Shown in pieces: positions 1 through 9,577 of a stretch of 64,000 bases of DNA. Position 1 is the stretch's first letter. Each line of letters starts with the position of its first letter. Origin of the DNA: Marinilabiliales bacterium (GTDB lineage: Bacteria > Bacteroidota > Bacteroidia > Bacteroidales > F082). The notes under the pieces are model-generated. The model searched no databases. It saw only the letters and a list, made by a program, of their open reading frames with translations, and was not told where the DNA came from. The stretch covers positions 20,326 through 84,325 of the forward strand of contig PKTA01000039.1 in NCBI GenBank assembly GCA_002869365.1, written 5' to 3'. The translations under genes were made by a program, and so were the position numbers.

Positions 1-387
1 AAAAAACTGAACTTTATTACCGACAATTATTGCAGTAATCCATTCTATGTTGCCTCATTTCATGCAAATCTTTTATTTGAAAATTTGCTAAGTAATGCCA
101 TAAAATATACGAATGAAAATGGAGAGATTAGTATAAAAATGAGGGATAATGCGGCTTCAGTAATTGTTGAAGTTACCGATAATGGAATTGGTATTGATGA
201 GAAAGATGTAGATAAGATATTTACGCCTTTTTACCGCTCCAATCCACTACAGCACAAACATATTATTGGTAACGGATTAGGTTTATCCATTGCACAAAAA
301 GCAGCAGATGCACTAAATGCTGAAATCTCGGTTTCAAGCAAACTTAATGAAGGAACAAGTTTCCTGATAATTTTAAGCAAATCTTAA
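1..387 (+). CDS. Sensor histidine kinase, C-terminal ATPase part (5' end outside window)
   Basis: The reading frame is open from the first base, so the gene starts upstream of the window. The visible 128 residues are a HATPase_c domain: an N-box (ENLLSNAIKYT), a G1 box (DNGIGI) and a G2 box (GNGLGLSIAQKAADAL), ending shortly after the domain as in orthodox membrane sensor kinases. It lies 71 bases before a heavy-metal RND pump, so it is probably the kinase of a CusRS/CzcRS-type two-component system controlling that pump; the sensor domain and response regulator are not visible. A TTG at 85 is only an internal codon, not a start. Confidence 0.9.
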   Translation, partial: KKLNFITDNYCSNPFYVASFHANLLFENLLSNAIKYTNENGEISIKMRDNAASVIVEVTDNGIGIDEKDVDKIFTPFYRSNPLQHKHIIGNGLGLSIAQKAADALNAEISVSSKLNEGTSFLIILSKS

Positions 388-420
388 GTTTCGCTTAAGG
401 AAAGAGTTAGAAGCTCGGTA

Positions 421-428
421 TATTTTTG
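421..428 (+). promoter_or_regulatory. Candidate -7 element (TATTTTTG) for the efflux operon
   Basis: TATTTTTG fits the Bacteroidetes TAnnTTTG -7 consensus and lies 30 bases before the ATG at 459. No good TTTG -33 box is seen at 19-21 bases spacing, so this may be an activator-dependent promoter. The 18 bases at 424-441 are identical to 10933-10950 before another gene. Confidence 0.4.
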
Positions 429-458
429 CGTTTTTAATTTACTAATTCTACAAAAACT

Positions 459-3400
459 ATGATTGAAAAAATTATACGCTATAGCATCCACAACAAACTT
501 ATAGTACTACTATTCGTAGCGGGGATAGTTGGTTTTGGAATTTATTCCCTGATAAATTTACCCATAGGTGCTGTTCCTGACATTACCAACAATCAGGTTC
601 AGGTTATAACCACTTCCCGCAACCTATCTACAGAGGATGTTGAGAAATTTCTTACTTATCCCGTGGAACTGGAAATGGCTAACCTCCCTGAGGTTAAAGA
701 AATCCGATCTATTTCCAAATTCGGGCTATCTGTAGTAACTATAGTTTTTAACGATAATATCAATACTTTTCTGCCACGACAACTGATAGCTGAAAAGATA
801 AAAAATGCGAAAGAGAAAATTCCTGATGGGTTTGGATCTCCTTTTATGGGTCCAATAACCACCGGTTTAGGAGAAATATATCAATATATTATAGATGTGG
901 ATTCCGCCTACAAAGACGATTACTCTCTTTCTGATTTAAGAACCTTACAAGATTGGGTAATTCGCCGTCAACTTTCGGGTATACCCGGAGTTATTGAGGT
1001 GAACACATGGGGCGGATATTTAAAACAGTACGAAGTTGCTGTAAATCCAAATCGCTTGAGAGCCATTAACCTTTCATTATCTGATATTTACAAAGCAATA
1101 GAAAAAAACAACAGCATAGCGGGTGGTGCATATATTGAAAAAACTAATCAATCGTATTTCATTCGTGGCGAAGGTTTAGTGTCGAGTTTGGAAGACATTG
1201 AAAATATTGTTATCGAAATCAGAAATGAAACGCCAATTTACATTAAGGATGTTGCAGAAGTTGGATTTGGACACGCCAATAGGTTTGGTGCAATTACAGC
1301 AAATGGAGAAGGAGAAAAGGTGTTAGGCCAGGTGATGATGCTGAAAGATGCAAATTCAAAAAAAGTTATAGAAGCAGTTAAAGAAAGAGTTGCTGAAATA
1401 CAGGCTTCCTTGCCGGAAGGTGTTAGTATTAACCCTGTGTTAGATCGTAGCACATTAATTGGTAAAACAACCTTTACTATTATAGAGAACCTTACACTGG
1501 GCTGTTTAATAGTAATATTTGTTGTTGTTCTCCTAATGGGAAACCTGAGATCAGGCTTGGTTATTGCTTCGGTAATTCCTCTTAGTTTATTATTTGCACT
1601 TTCAATGATGTATATTTTTGGAATTGATGCAAACCTTATGAGTCTTGGTGCCATCGACTTTGGTATCATTATCGATGGAGCAGTAATCATTGTAGAATAT
1701 ATATCCTTTAAAATTACCTCTCAAAGTGAAAGACTAAAAAAGCTTAGCAAATCCGAAAGAAAAAATGTAATTAATAATATCACCTTCGAGAGCGCTTCAA
1801 AAATGATGAAATCTGCTGTTTTCGGGCAGTTAATTATCATAATTGTTTTTATTCCAATACTTTCTCTGGTAAATGTTGAGGGGAAGATGTTCCGCCCAAT
1901 GGCTTTGGTATTTAGTTTTGCTCTCACAGGAGCCATGATCCTATGTTTTACTTATGTTCCGGTAATTTCTTCAATGTTTATAAAAGCCGGTAATCCGCAT
2001 AAAAAAACAATTTCTTCGAGACTAATTACCTTCCTGGAGGAGAAATACAAACCTACAATGGCTTGGGCACTAAGAAAAAAAGGTCTTGTGGTTTCTTTGG
2101 CTGCTACCCTGCTGATTTTTACAATGATACTTTATAATACTATGGGGGGAGAATTTGTACCAACTCTTGATGAAGGCGATTTTGTTATACAACCGGTTCT
2201 TAAAACAGGAACCAGTTTGAGCAAAACCATAAAAACCATGACAGAAATTGAAAAGATAGTTAAAACATTCCCCGAAGTAGATCAGGTAGTAAGTCGTATT
2301 GGAGCAGCAGAAGTTCCCACCGATCCCATGTCGATGGAAGAATGTGACGTAATTATTACACTAAAAGATAAAAGCGACTGGGTAAGCGCTGACTCAAAAG
2401 ATGAGCTGGCAAATAAAATTAAAGAGGCTCTTTCGGTTATTCCCGGTGTTGATTACGAATTTACTCAACCTATAGAGATGAGATTTAACGAACTTATTAC
2501 AGGTGTTAGAGCCGACGTTGCAATAAAAGTATTCGGCCCCGACTTAGACATTCTTTATAATAAAGCACTTGAAATTCAGCGATTAATAAGTGACATAGAA
2601 GGAGCAGCCGATATTAGTGTAGAAAAAACAGCCGGGCTTCCTCAGATGACAGTGAAATACGACCGTAAAAAAGTTGCGAAATACGGGCTTAACATACAGG
2701 ATTTGAATGATATAATAACCATTGGCTTTGCGGGAATGCCGGCAGGAACTGTATTTGAAGGTGAAAAACAATTCGATCTCGTGGTGAGGTTTAATAAGGA
2801 ATATCGTAATAATATAGATAAACTTGCCAGCGCCAGTATAAAACTACCAAATGGAAATCAGGTTCCGCTCTCTGAATTTGCAGAAATAACTTATACCAAG
2901 GGCCCTGCAAAAATTTCACGCGACAATACAAAGAGAAGAATTGTAGTTGGTGTTAACGTAAGAAATCGTGACCTTGAATCAGTGGTTTTGGATATTCAGA
3001 AAAGAATTAAAGACAACATTAAGTTACCAACCGGATATTCAATAGATTACGGTGGCCAGTTTGAGAATCTAAAAACAGCAAGTAAACGTCTAAAAATAGC
3101 AGTACCTATCGCACTCTTATTAATTTTTGTTTTGCTTTATTTTGCCTTCAGTTCGGTAAAGGAAGCCCTTTTGATTTACAGTGCTATTCCTTTGGCATCA
3201 GTTGGTGGAGTTATGCTACTATTTATCAGAGGCATGCCCTTTAGTATATCTGCAGGTGTTGGTTTTATTGCACTCTTTGGTATAGCGGTGCTGAATGGTA
3301 TCGTTCTTATTGAAGAGTTTAAAGAACTAAAAGCCAAAGGAATTACTAATATTAACAGGAGAATATTAATGGGAACTAAAAACCGTTTACGCCCTGTTTT

Positions 3401-4784
3401 ACTTACTGCCTCTGCTGCTGCTTTAGGTTTCTTACCTATGGCTATTTCCACATCGGCAGGTGCCGAAGTACAACGTCCTTTAGCAACTGTTGTGGTTGGC
3501 GGACTTATTTCAGCAACATCACTTACACTTGTGGTTTTGCCTGTACTATATGCCATATTCGACAGAAGACCAAGGTCATATAAATTAAAAGGAAAGCACC
3601 TTATTGGTATTGCGTTAATATTAATTTCATTTCCTTTTGCTGCTAAAAGTCAGAAAGCAATTAATTTGAACGAAGCACTTGAAATTGCAACAGAAAACAA
3701 TGCAGCATTAATGGCCTCTGGAGCCAGGGTTCAGCAATCGGAAGCACTTATTAAAACAGCATTTGATATCGACAAAACAGATGTTTATTTCAATTATGAC
3801 CAGAATAATCTTGCTGAAAATTCGGCTCCATTAAATGTATTCGGCATTAGCCAGAAACTTGCATTTCCCGGAATTTATTCACAACAAAAAAACGTGCTTA
3901 GTCATCAGTCAAAATTATTGGATTATCAATATAAAATAGATGAAATTACTTTAAAAAAGCAGGTTTCTATAGCTTATAAGAAGGTTGTTTTCTGGACAAT
4001 GATGAAAAGCCGATATCACTACCTCGACAGTTTATATCAGCAATTTTCATATGCTGCGAAACGAAAATACGAAGAAGGTGGAACAAATAAACTTGAGCAT
4101 CTAACTGCAAGTGCTAAAAAGAAGGAAATCAGCGTTTTGCACGAACAAAGCAAGAAGGAATATGAAATGTCCTTAGTACAGTTCAATAAATGGCTTCAAT
4201 CGGATACTATATATATAGTGGCCGACAAAAAACTAATTCCTAATATTCAAAAGGATATAAACTTTGAATATGCACCTTCATTGCTAATGAATTCTGAAAA
4301 AATAGGCCTGGCAAAATCTAAAATTAGTTTGGAGAAAAATAAATTTTTCCCAGATCTTATGGTAGATGTTTTCAGAGGTACTAATAATGCTGCCGGTGCA
4401 AAAGTATATAATGGCGTTCAGCTTGGCCTTGCTCTGCCAATAGCATTTGGAAAGAACAGAGCACAATTAAAAGCAGCTAAACTCCAACTATCTATTGCTG
4501 AATATGAATACAATAACTATAAATCTCAACTCAGCGCGAAGCAAAAAGAAATAAACCTTAAAATAAGTAAGTATAAAGAAACTATCGAATATTACAACCA
4601 ATCGGGTAAGCAACTTATGGAAGAGATTCTGTTGAATGCCAATAAATCGTTTAAAAATGGAGAAATAAATTATTTGCAGTATATACAATTACTGGATAAT
4701 GCAATAATGATAGAAATTAACTATCTCTCCAATTTAATAAACTACGATATTACTATCATCGAAAACAATTATTTAACTTACTAA
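459..4784 (+). CDS. CusA/CzcA-type heavy-metal RND pump fused to a TolC-family outer-membrane factor
   Basis: Proton-driven export of metal cations from the inner membrane/periplasm across the outer membrane. Residues 1 to about 1035 are an RND permease: N-terminal TM helix, TM2-6 around 340-505, a second porter region, and a second TM bundle around 880-1030. The heavy-metal RND signature in TM4 is present (acidic residues D400, D406 and E413 in the pattern DFGIIIDGAVIIVE), which separates it from drug-type AcrB pumps. Residues 1046-1062 form a hydrophobic, signal-like stretch ending in AAKSQ, followed to 1441 by a TolC-like coiled-coil protein (LNEALEIATENNAALMASG, then long helices). Such CusA-CusC fusions are known in Bacteroidetes. 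The periplasmic adaptor follows 11 bases downstream. Metal specificity cannot be read from sequence. Confidence 0.92.
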   Translation: MIEKIIRYSIHNKLIVLLFVAGIVGFGIYSLINLPIGAVPDITNNQVQVITTSRNLSTEDVEKFLTYPVELEMANLPEVKEIRSISKFGLSVVTIVFNDNINTFLPRQLIAEKIKNAKEKIPDGFGSPFMGPITTGLGEIYQYIIDVDSAYKDDYSLSDLRTLQDWVIRRQLSGIPGVIEVNTWGGYLKQYEVAVNPNRLRAINLSLSDIYKAIEKNNSIAGGAYIEKTNQSYFIRGEGLVSSLEDIENIVIEIRNETPIYIKDVAEVGFGHANRFGAITANGEGEKVLGQVMMLKDANSKKVIEAVKERVAEIQASLPEGVSINPVLDRSTLIGKTTFTIIENLTLGCLIVIFVVVLLMGNLRSGLVIASVIPLSLLFALSMMYIFGIDANLMSLGAIDFGIIIDGAVIIVEYISFKITSQSERLKKLSKSERKNVINNITFESASKMMKSAVFGQLIIIIVFIPILSLVNVEGKMFRPMALVFSFALTGAMILCFTYVPVISSMFIKAGNPHKKTISSRLITFLEEKYKPTMAWALRKKGLVVSLAATLLIFTMILYNTMGGEFVPTLDEGDFVIQPVLKTGTSLSKTIKTMTEIEKIVKTFPEVDQVVSRIGAAEVPTDPMSMEECDVIITLKDKSDWVSADSKDELANKIKEALSVIPGVDYEFTQPIEMRFNELITGVRADVAIKVFGPDLDILYNKALEIQRLISDIEGAADISVEKTAGLPQMTVKYDRKKVAKYGLNIQDLNDIITIGFAGMPAGTVFEGEKQFDLVVRFNKEYRNNIDKLASASIKLPNGNQVPLSEFAEITYTKGPAKISRDNTKRRIVVGVNVRNRDLESVVLDIQKRIKDNIKLPTGYSIDYGGQFENLKTASKRLKIAVPIALLLIFVLLYFAFSSVKEALLIYSAIPLASVGGVMLLFIRGMPFSISAGVGFIALFGIAVLNGIVLIEEFKELKAKGITNINRRILMGTKNRLRPVLLTASAAALGFLPMAISTSAGAEVQRPLATVVVGGLISATSLTLVVLPVLYAIFDRRPRSYKLKGKHLIGIALILISFPFAAKSQKAINLNEALEIATENNAALMASGARVQQSEALIKTAFDIDKTDVYFNYDQNNLAENSAPLNVFGISQKLAFPGIYSQQKNVLSHQSKLLDYQYKIDEITLKKQVSIAYKKVVFWTMMKSRYHYLDSLYQQFSYAAKRKYEEGGTNKLEHLTASAKKKEISVLHEQSKKEYEMSLVQFNKWLQSDTIYIVADKKLIPNIQKDINFEYAPSLLMNSEKIGLAKSKISLEKNKFFPDLMVDVFRGTNNAAGAKVYNGVQLGLALPIAFGKNRAQLKAAKLQLSIAEYEYNNYKSQLSAKQKEINLKISKYKETIEYYNQSGKQLMEEILLNANKSFKNGEINYLQYIQLLDNAIMIEINYLSNLINYDITIIENNYLTY

Positions 4785-4840
4785 AAAACAAAGACATGAC
4801 AAAAATTAAATACACTCAAAATACTGACATTAAACATATT

Positions 4841-5974
4841 ATGAAATATTTTATTGCTATAATTTTTGTATCATTTTTAGGCTCGTGTGGTACAAAAACA
4901 GAATCCCAAACAGAGGAACAGGATAACACTACCAACTTAATAACATTAAGTAAGGAGCAGTTTGATATGGGTAAAATAGAACTGGGAAAAATTAAAAAGG
5001 AAACCTTTCCTGAAATAGTGAATACCAATGGTATTTTTGGTGTTCCTCCCGAAAGAAAAGCCTCCGTAAGTGCATATTTCGCAGGCTATGTAAAAGATGT
5101 CAATATTCTTGAAGGTGAAAAAGTTGAAAAAGGACAGGTTTTATTTACATTGGAAAATCCCGACTATATCAATATTCAGCAAAACTTCCTGGAAACCAAA
5201 GCTCAACTCAAAAACCTTAAATCAGAATATAAACGTCAGGAGATACTTTATAAAGAAAATGTAAGTTCGAAAAAGAGCTTTCTAACTGCAGAAACTAATT
5301 ATCTAACCACTGAAGCAAAGTATCAGTCGCTCCGTCAACAATTGAAAATGATGCATCTCGATCCTGATAATCTTACAGCGAAAAATATTAAAACAGTAAT
5401 TAATGTTATATCTCCTATAGGTGGATATCTTACTGATATCAGGATTTCAAATGGTATTTTTCTTCCACCTACTGATGTGGCTCTTACAATAGTAAATACC
5501 GACCATTTACATTTGGAACTATCTGTATATGAGAAGAAATTGCATAATATTATAGAAGGTCAGGAAGTTAGATTTTCTCTTTTGGATCAGAAAGATAAAG
5601 AATATAAGGCAGAAATTATTCAGGTTGGCAAAAGTATTGACCCAGAAAAACGGACCATTAGTGTACATTCTCACCTCGAAAATGATAGTTTATTGAGTCT
5701 CTTTACTGTAGGAATGTATGTGGATGCAAGAATCTATGTCTCAAACGATACTTTGTTTGCTCTGCCAAATGAGGCTATTGTTGAGGTAGACGGAATATCA
5801 TACGCTCTTTTATTGGATAAGTACGATAATGAGAATAAAATATTTTCATTCAAAAACATTAAACTAAAAACGGGTAGAAAAGGAGAATATTTCACTGAAA
5901 TTCTCAACCATAATGATTTTAATGACGATTCTCAGTTTATGATAAATGGAGCATTTAATTTGATAAAAGACTAA
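4841..5974 (+). CDS. RND efflux periplasmic adaptor lipoprotein (CusB/CzcB-like)
   Basis: Membrane-fusion protein linking the RND permease to the outer-membrane factor. From the ATG at 4841 the protein begins with a lipoprotein signal (MKYFIAIIFVSFLGSC, lipobox cysteine at residue 16); an in-frame ATG at 4796 would add 15 polar residues before the signal, so 4841 is preferred, though 4796 cannot be excluded. Visible parts are a barrel-sandwich half-motif (VSAYFAGYVKDVNILEGEKVEKGQVLFTLENP), a helical hairpin (about residues 115-175), the second lipoyl half (VISPIGGYLTDIRISNGIFL) and a beta-barrel/proximal domain. It is the third gene of the kinase-pump-adaptor set and probably cotranscribed with the pump. 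Confidence 0.88.
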   Translation: MKYFIAIIFVSFLGSCGTKTESQTEEQDNTTNLITLSKEQFDMGKIELGKIKKETFPEIVNTNGIFGVPPERKASVSAYFAGYVKDVNILEGEKVEKGQVLFTLENPDYINIQQNFLETKAQLKNLKSEYKRQEILYKENVSSKKSFLTAETNYLTTEAKYQSLRQQLKMMHLDPDNLTAKNIKTVINVISPIGGYLTDIRISNGIFLPPTDVALTIVNTDHLHLELSVYEKKLHNIIEGQEVRFSLLDQKDKEYKAEIIQVGKSIDPEKRTISVHSHLENDSLLSLFTVGMYVDARIYVSNDTLFALPNEAIVEVDGISYALLLDKYDNENKIFSFKNIKLKTGRKGEYFTEILNHNDFNDDSQFMINGAFNLIKD

Positions 5975-6041
5975 TCACTAAACTATACACTAACTAGTAA
6001 CACCAACTCGTAACACACAACACTAGAATTTTTTCAATAAA

Positions 6042-6073
6042 TTGCTATTGTACCTACAATAATTCTATTTTTG
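6042..6073 (+). promoter_or_regulatory. Candidate Bacteroidetes promoter for the saccharopine-dehydrogenase-like gene
   Basis: A TTG (6042-6044) stands 21 bases before TATTTTTG (6066-6073), which matches TAnnTTTG. The ATG at 6085 follows 11 bases after the -7 box, so the leader would be very short. Confidence 0.45.
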
Positions 6074-6084
6074 AGAAAAAAACT

Positions 6085-7233
6085 ATGCATCTTAAAAATA
6101 AAAAAGTTATTGTGTTGGGTTGCGGATTGGTAGGAATGCCAATAGCCCTCGATTTAGCGGCAAATAACGAATATGAAGTAAGTGTTGCTGATATCGACAA
6201 GAGTAAACTTCAAAGTATTTCAAATAACAATATTAAAACAATAATTGCTGATTTAAGTTCAGAGCAAATTGTTGTCGACTTGCTTAAAGATTTTGATTTT
6301 GCTGTTAATGCAACACCCGGTTTCATGGGCTTCAAAACTCTTGAATACTGTATAAAAAGTAAAACCGACACCATCGACATTGCCTTTTACCCTGAAAATC
6401 CTGAGGACTTAAACCAATTAGCAATTGATAAAAATGTAAGAGTTATTTGTGATATCGGTGTTGCTCCGGGCATGAGCAATTTACTAAGTGGTTATGCCGC
6501 ATCAAAACTCGACACTATTGATACTTTAAAGATATTTGTGGGCGGACTCCCAAAAGTCAGAACTCTGCCCTGGGAGTATAAGGCCGTATTTTCACCTACC
6601 GATGTTATAGAAGAGTATACCAGAACAGCCCGAATGGTTGAAAACGGTGAAATAGTTGAAAAACCTGCTCTCACAGAAATTGAACATTTGGAATTCGAAA
6701 ATGTAGGCACACTGGAAGCTTTTAACAGCGATGGATTACGTTCTCTTTTATGGACAATAAAAGCAAAAAATATGTACGAGAAAACCCTGCGATATCCGGG
6801 TTATGCCTCAAAGATTAAACTATTGTCCGACAATGGGTTCTTCAATACAGAAAAGATCCAAACAAAAGAAGGCCTGATTTCTCCCCTTGAAATGACCAGC
6901 AGCATTTTATTTGACCAATGGAAATTAAAAGAAAATGAAGTAGATATAACAGTTATGAGAATAACTGCCACAGGTGATAAAGATGGCAAAAAAATGCGTC
7001 ATAGTTTTGAGTTACATGATGAATACGATCCTATTAGCAAAGTACATTCCATGGCCAGGACAACCGGATATACTGCCTCTGTAGCCCTAAGAATGATTGA
7101 TAATAAATTATATACCAAGTCAGGTGTTTGCTTCCCCGAATACCTCGGAAAAAATCAACAAATTGTCGATTTCATGCTTAGTGGATTAAAGGATCGAAAT
7201 ATTAATTATCATTATAAAATTGAAAATCTCTGA
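6085..7233 (+). CDS. Saccharopine dehydrogenase-like NAD(P)-dependent oxidoreductase
   Basis: The N-terminus carries a Rossmann dinucleotide-binding motif (VIVLGCGLVGMPIALDLA, residues 8-25) with an acidic residue at the end of the second strand (VADID), as in the saccharopine dehydrogenase NADP-binding family. Other family-like segments are FAVNATPGFMG, VICDIGVAPGMSNLL and a C-terminal catalytic-like domain with SVALRMI. Family members act on saccharopine, carboxynorspermidine or related imino-linked amino acids. The 382-residue length suits the bacterial single-domain type. The substrate cannot be told here: no lysine-pathway neighbours are present. It has its own promoter candidate and stands alone between the efflux operon and a permease gene. 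Confidence 0.75.
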   Translation: MHLKNKKVIVLGCGLVGMPIALDLAANNEYEVSVADIDKSKLQSISNNNIKTIIADLSSEQIVVDLLKDFDFAVNATPGFMGFKTLEYCIKSKTDTIDIAFYPENPEDLNQLAIDKNVRVICDIGVAPGMSNLLSGYAASKLDTIDTLKIFVGGLPKVRTLPWEYKAVFSPTDVIEEYTRTARMVENGEIVEKPALTEIEHLEFENVGTLEAFNSDGLRSLLWTIKAKNMYEKTLRYPGYASKIKLLSDNGFFNTEKIQTKEGLISPLEMTSSILFDQWKLKENEVDITVMRITATGDKDGKKMRHSFELHDEYDPISKVHSMARTTGYTASVALRMIDNKLYTKSGVCFPEYLGKNQQIVDFMLSGLKDRNINYHYKIENL

Positions 7234-7305
7234 TTTTTGAATTCTAAAGAAAAATTATCTTTACAAAAATATTATCTAAATAAACTGAAAATACCATCAT
7301 AATTT

Positions 7306-9510
7306 ATGAGTGAAAAAGTAAAGAAGTTTGGTTCCTTTGCAGGAGTTTTTACCCCTTCAATACTTACCATTCTTGGCGTAATAATGTATATGCGCCTGGG
7401 TTGGGTAACAGGTATTGCCGGATTATGGGGAACTCTAGCTATTATACTTTTGGCTCATGTGATATCCATAACAACAGGATTAAGCATATCATCGATAGCC
7501 ACCGATAAAAAAATTGAAGCAGGTGGAATTTACTATTTACTTTCTCGATCCCTGGGTCTGCCAATGGGAGGGTCAATTGGTATAACACTATTTGTGGGAA
7601 CTGCTCTTTCCATTTCATTGTATATAGTTGGTTTTACAGAGAATTTCCTTTCCATTGGATACATTCAGGAAGTCACAGGAATTTCACAAATGAGTATAAA
7701 TGATATTAGAATTATTGGTTCCACGGTATTAATTATTCTTGTAATAATAGCATTTATAAGTACTAATGTTGCCATCAAATCTCAATTCTTCATCTTAGGA
7801 GCAATTGCATTATCATTAATTTCACTCATTATTGGTTTGATTATAAATCACAATCCACCAAGTGAGCCACAAGAAGTTATAACCCCATTCCGCGATTTTA
7901 GTTTTGGACAGGTATTCGCCATATTTTTTCCTGCCGTTACAGGATTTACGGCAGGTGTTGCCATGTCGGGTGATTTAAAAAATCCAAAAAAAGATATCCC
8001 CAGAGGAACTTTACTTTCTATTAGTGTTGGGCTTTTTATTTATGTTGCGTTGGCATTAACATTATATTTTTTCGTCGACCAACAAATGCTTGTAGAAGAT
8101 TATAATGTAATTATGGCTCTGGCTTGGGTACCGGCACTAGTTATTGCAGGATTGTGGGGAGCAACATTATCGTCAGCATTGGGTGGTATTTTAGGTGGGC
8201 CAAGAATTATTCAAGCCATTGCGCAGGATAAAATAGTTCCGAAAATTTTAGGAAAAGGATACGGTGTAAACAACGAACCTCGTAATGCTCTTGTTTTTAC
8301 TTTTATAATTTCGGAAATTGGAATATTAATTGGTGATTTAAACATAATTGCAGGAGTAGTAACCATGTTTTACCTTACTGCCTACGGCTTCATCAACCTT
8401 GCCTTTGCACTTGAAAAATGGGCCAGCACCGACTTTCGACCATCATTCAAAATATCTCTTTGGGTAGGAATAATTGGTTTTTTTGCAAGTTTCTTTATAA
8501 TGTTTCAACTTGATGTAATTTCAATGTTCGGTGCATTAACAGTATTAGGCGTTGTTTACCACTTGATTAGCCGTAAACAGTTAAATCTTGAATTCGGTGA
8601 TGTATGGCAGAGTGTAGGCTCTTCAGTACTTCGAAAATTACTTACAATGCTATCAAAATCCAACGACAACATAAGGAACTGGCGACCTAACATATTACTA
8701 TTCAGTGGCGGAACATCAAGTAGGCCTTATCTTATTGAGTTTGGAAAATCCTTTGTGGGAAATTACGGTCTTATATCTAACTTTATTCTTGTTCTAAACA
8801 AAACATCTAAAGTGCTATTTCCCAAACACAAACAAGCACTTACCAAAGACGATGATTATGAAACAGAGGGCGTGTTTACCCGTCTTCAGGAATGTAATAA
8901 TGTTTATAAGGGAATAGAAAGTATTGCAGCAACTTATGGTTTTTCCGGCGTTGAGCCTAATACAGTTATATTGGGTTGGGGAAGAGAAACTGAAGATCCT
9001 TATGGGTTCGCTAAAATGTATAAGCATTTATGCGATCTCGATTTGAATATAGTAATGTTGGATTACGATAAAGATAAAAAATTCGGTGACTACAAAAATA
9101 TAGATATCTGGTGGCGTGGAGGCTCAAATAACGGAAATCTAATTCTTTCGCTGATAAAACATCTTAGAACTTCATATAATTGGCGTCATGCTAATATTAG
9201 AATACTGTTGATAAATTATAAGAATACACAAAAGAATAAAATCCATACTGAAGCAAAAGAAGCTCTTGCAAAAATGAGGATGGACGCTGAGGTCAAAATC
9301 ATAAATAACCAAAAAGACCGATTGCCTGTAAATCAGATTATTAAACACGAATCAGAAAATGCAGATTTGATTTTCCTTGGTCTTGCTGAAGTAACCGAAG
9401 GCAAAGAAGAAGAGTTTATTGAAAGAGCCGACAGTTTGTATCAGGATTTAGGTACCATTGCTTTGGTTAAAGCATCCTCTTATTTTGAAGAAATGTATAT
9501 TGGTGTCTAG
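7306..9510 (+). CDS. Cation-chloride cotransporter-like permease (APC superfamily, SLC12-like)
   Basis: Twelve probable TM helices occupy residues about 10-430, beginning with the conserved start FGSFAGVFTPSILTILGVIMYMRLGWVTG, which resembles Na-K-Cl cotransporters rather than ordinary amino-acid permeases. TM3 contains GTALSISLYIVGF; the loop after TM6 has SGDLKNPKKDIPRGTL, typical of this family. Residues about 430-734 form a large cytosolic domain (RNWRPNILLFSGG, LGWGRETEDPYGFAKMY), again like SLC12 proteins. Expected role: coupled transport of K or Na with chloride, or a related solute, at the inner membrane. There is no partner gene nearby; ion specificity is inferred only from family likeness. 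Confidence 0.82.
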   Translation: MSEKVKKFGSFAGVFTPSILTILGVIMYMRLGWVTGIAGLWGTLAIILLAHVISITTGLSISSIATDKKIEAGGIYYLLSRSLGLPMGGSIGITLFVGTALSISLYIVGFTENFLSIGYIQEVTGISQMSINDIRIIGSTVLIILVIIAFISTNVAIKSQFFILGAIALSLISLIIGLIINHNPPSEPQEVITPFRDFSFGQVFAIFFPAVTGFTAGVAMSGDLKNPKKDIPRGTLLSISVGLFIYVALALTLYFFVDQQMLVEDYNVIMALAWVPALVIAGLWGATLSSALGGILGGPRIIQAIAQDKIVPKILGKGYGVNNEPRNALVFTFIISEIGILIGDLNIIAGVVTMFYLTAYGFINLAFALEKWASTDFRPSFKISLWVGIIGFFASFFIMFQLDVISMFGALTVLGVVYHLISRKQLNLEFGDVWQSVGSSVLRKLLTMLSKSNDNIRNWRPNILLFSGGTSSRPYLIEFGKSFVGNYGLISNFILVLNKTSKVLFPKHKQALTKDDDYETEGVFTRLQECNNVYKGIESIAATYGFSGVEPNTVILGWGRETEDPYGFAKMYKHLCDLDLNIVMLDYDKDKKFGDYKNIDIWWRGGSNNGNLILSLIKHLRTSYNWRHANIRILLINYKNTQKNKIHTEAKEALAKMRMDAEVKIINNQKDRLPVNQIIKHESENADLIFLGLAEVTEGKEEEFIERADSLYQDLGTIALVKASSYFEEMYIGV

Positions 9511-9546
9511 TTTGCAGTTTTATTTTTATTTAGAGGATTATTGCTG

Positions 9547-9554
9547 TACTTTTG
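9547..9554 (+). promoter_or_regulatory. Candidate -7 element (TACTTTTG)
   Basis: TACTTTTG is an exact TAnnTTTG match 23 bases before the ATG at 9578. A -33 TTTG at the usual distance is not seen. Confidence 0.4.
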
Positions 9555-9577
9555 TATCATAAACCAAACAACATGCT

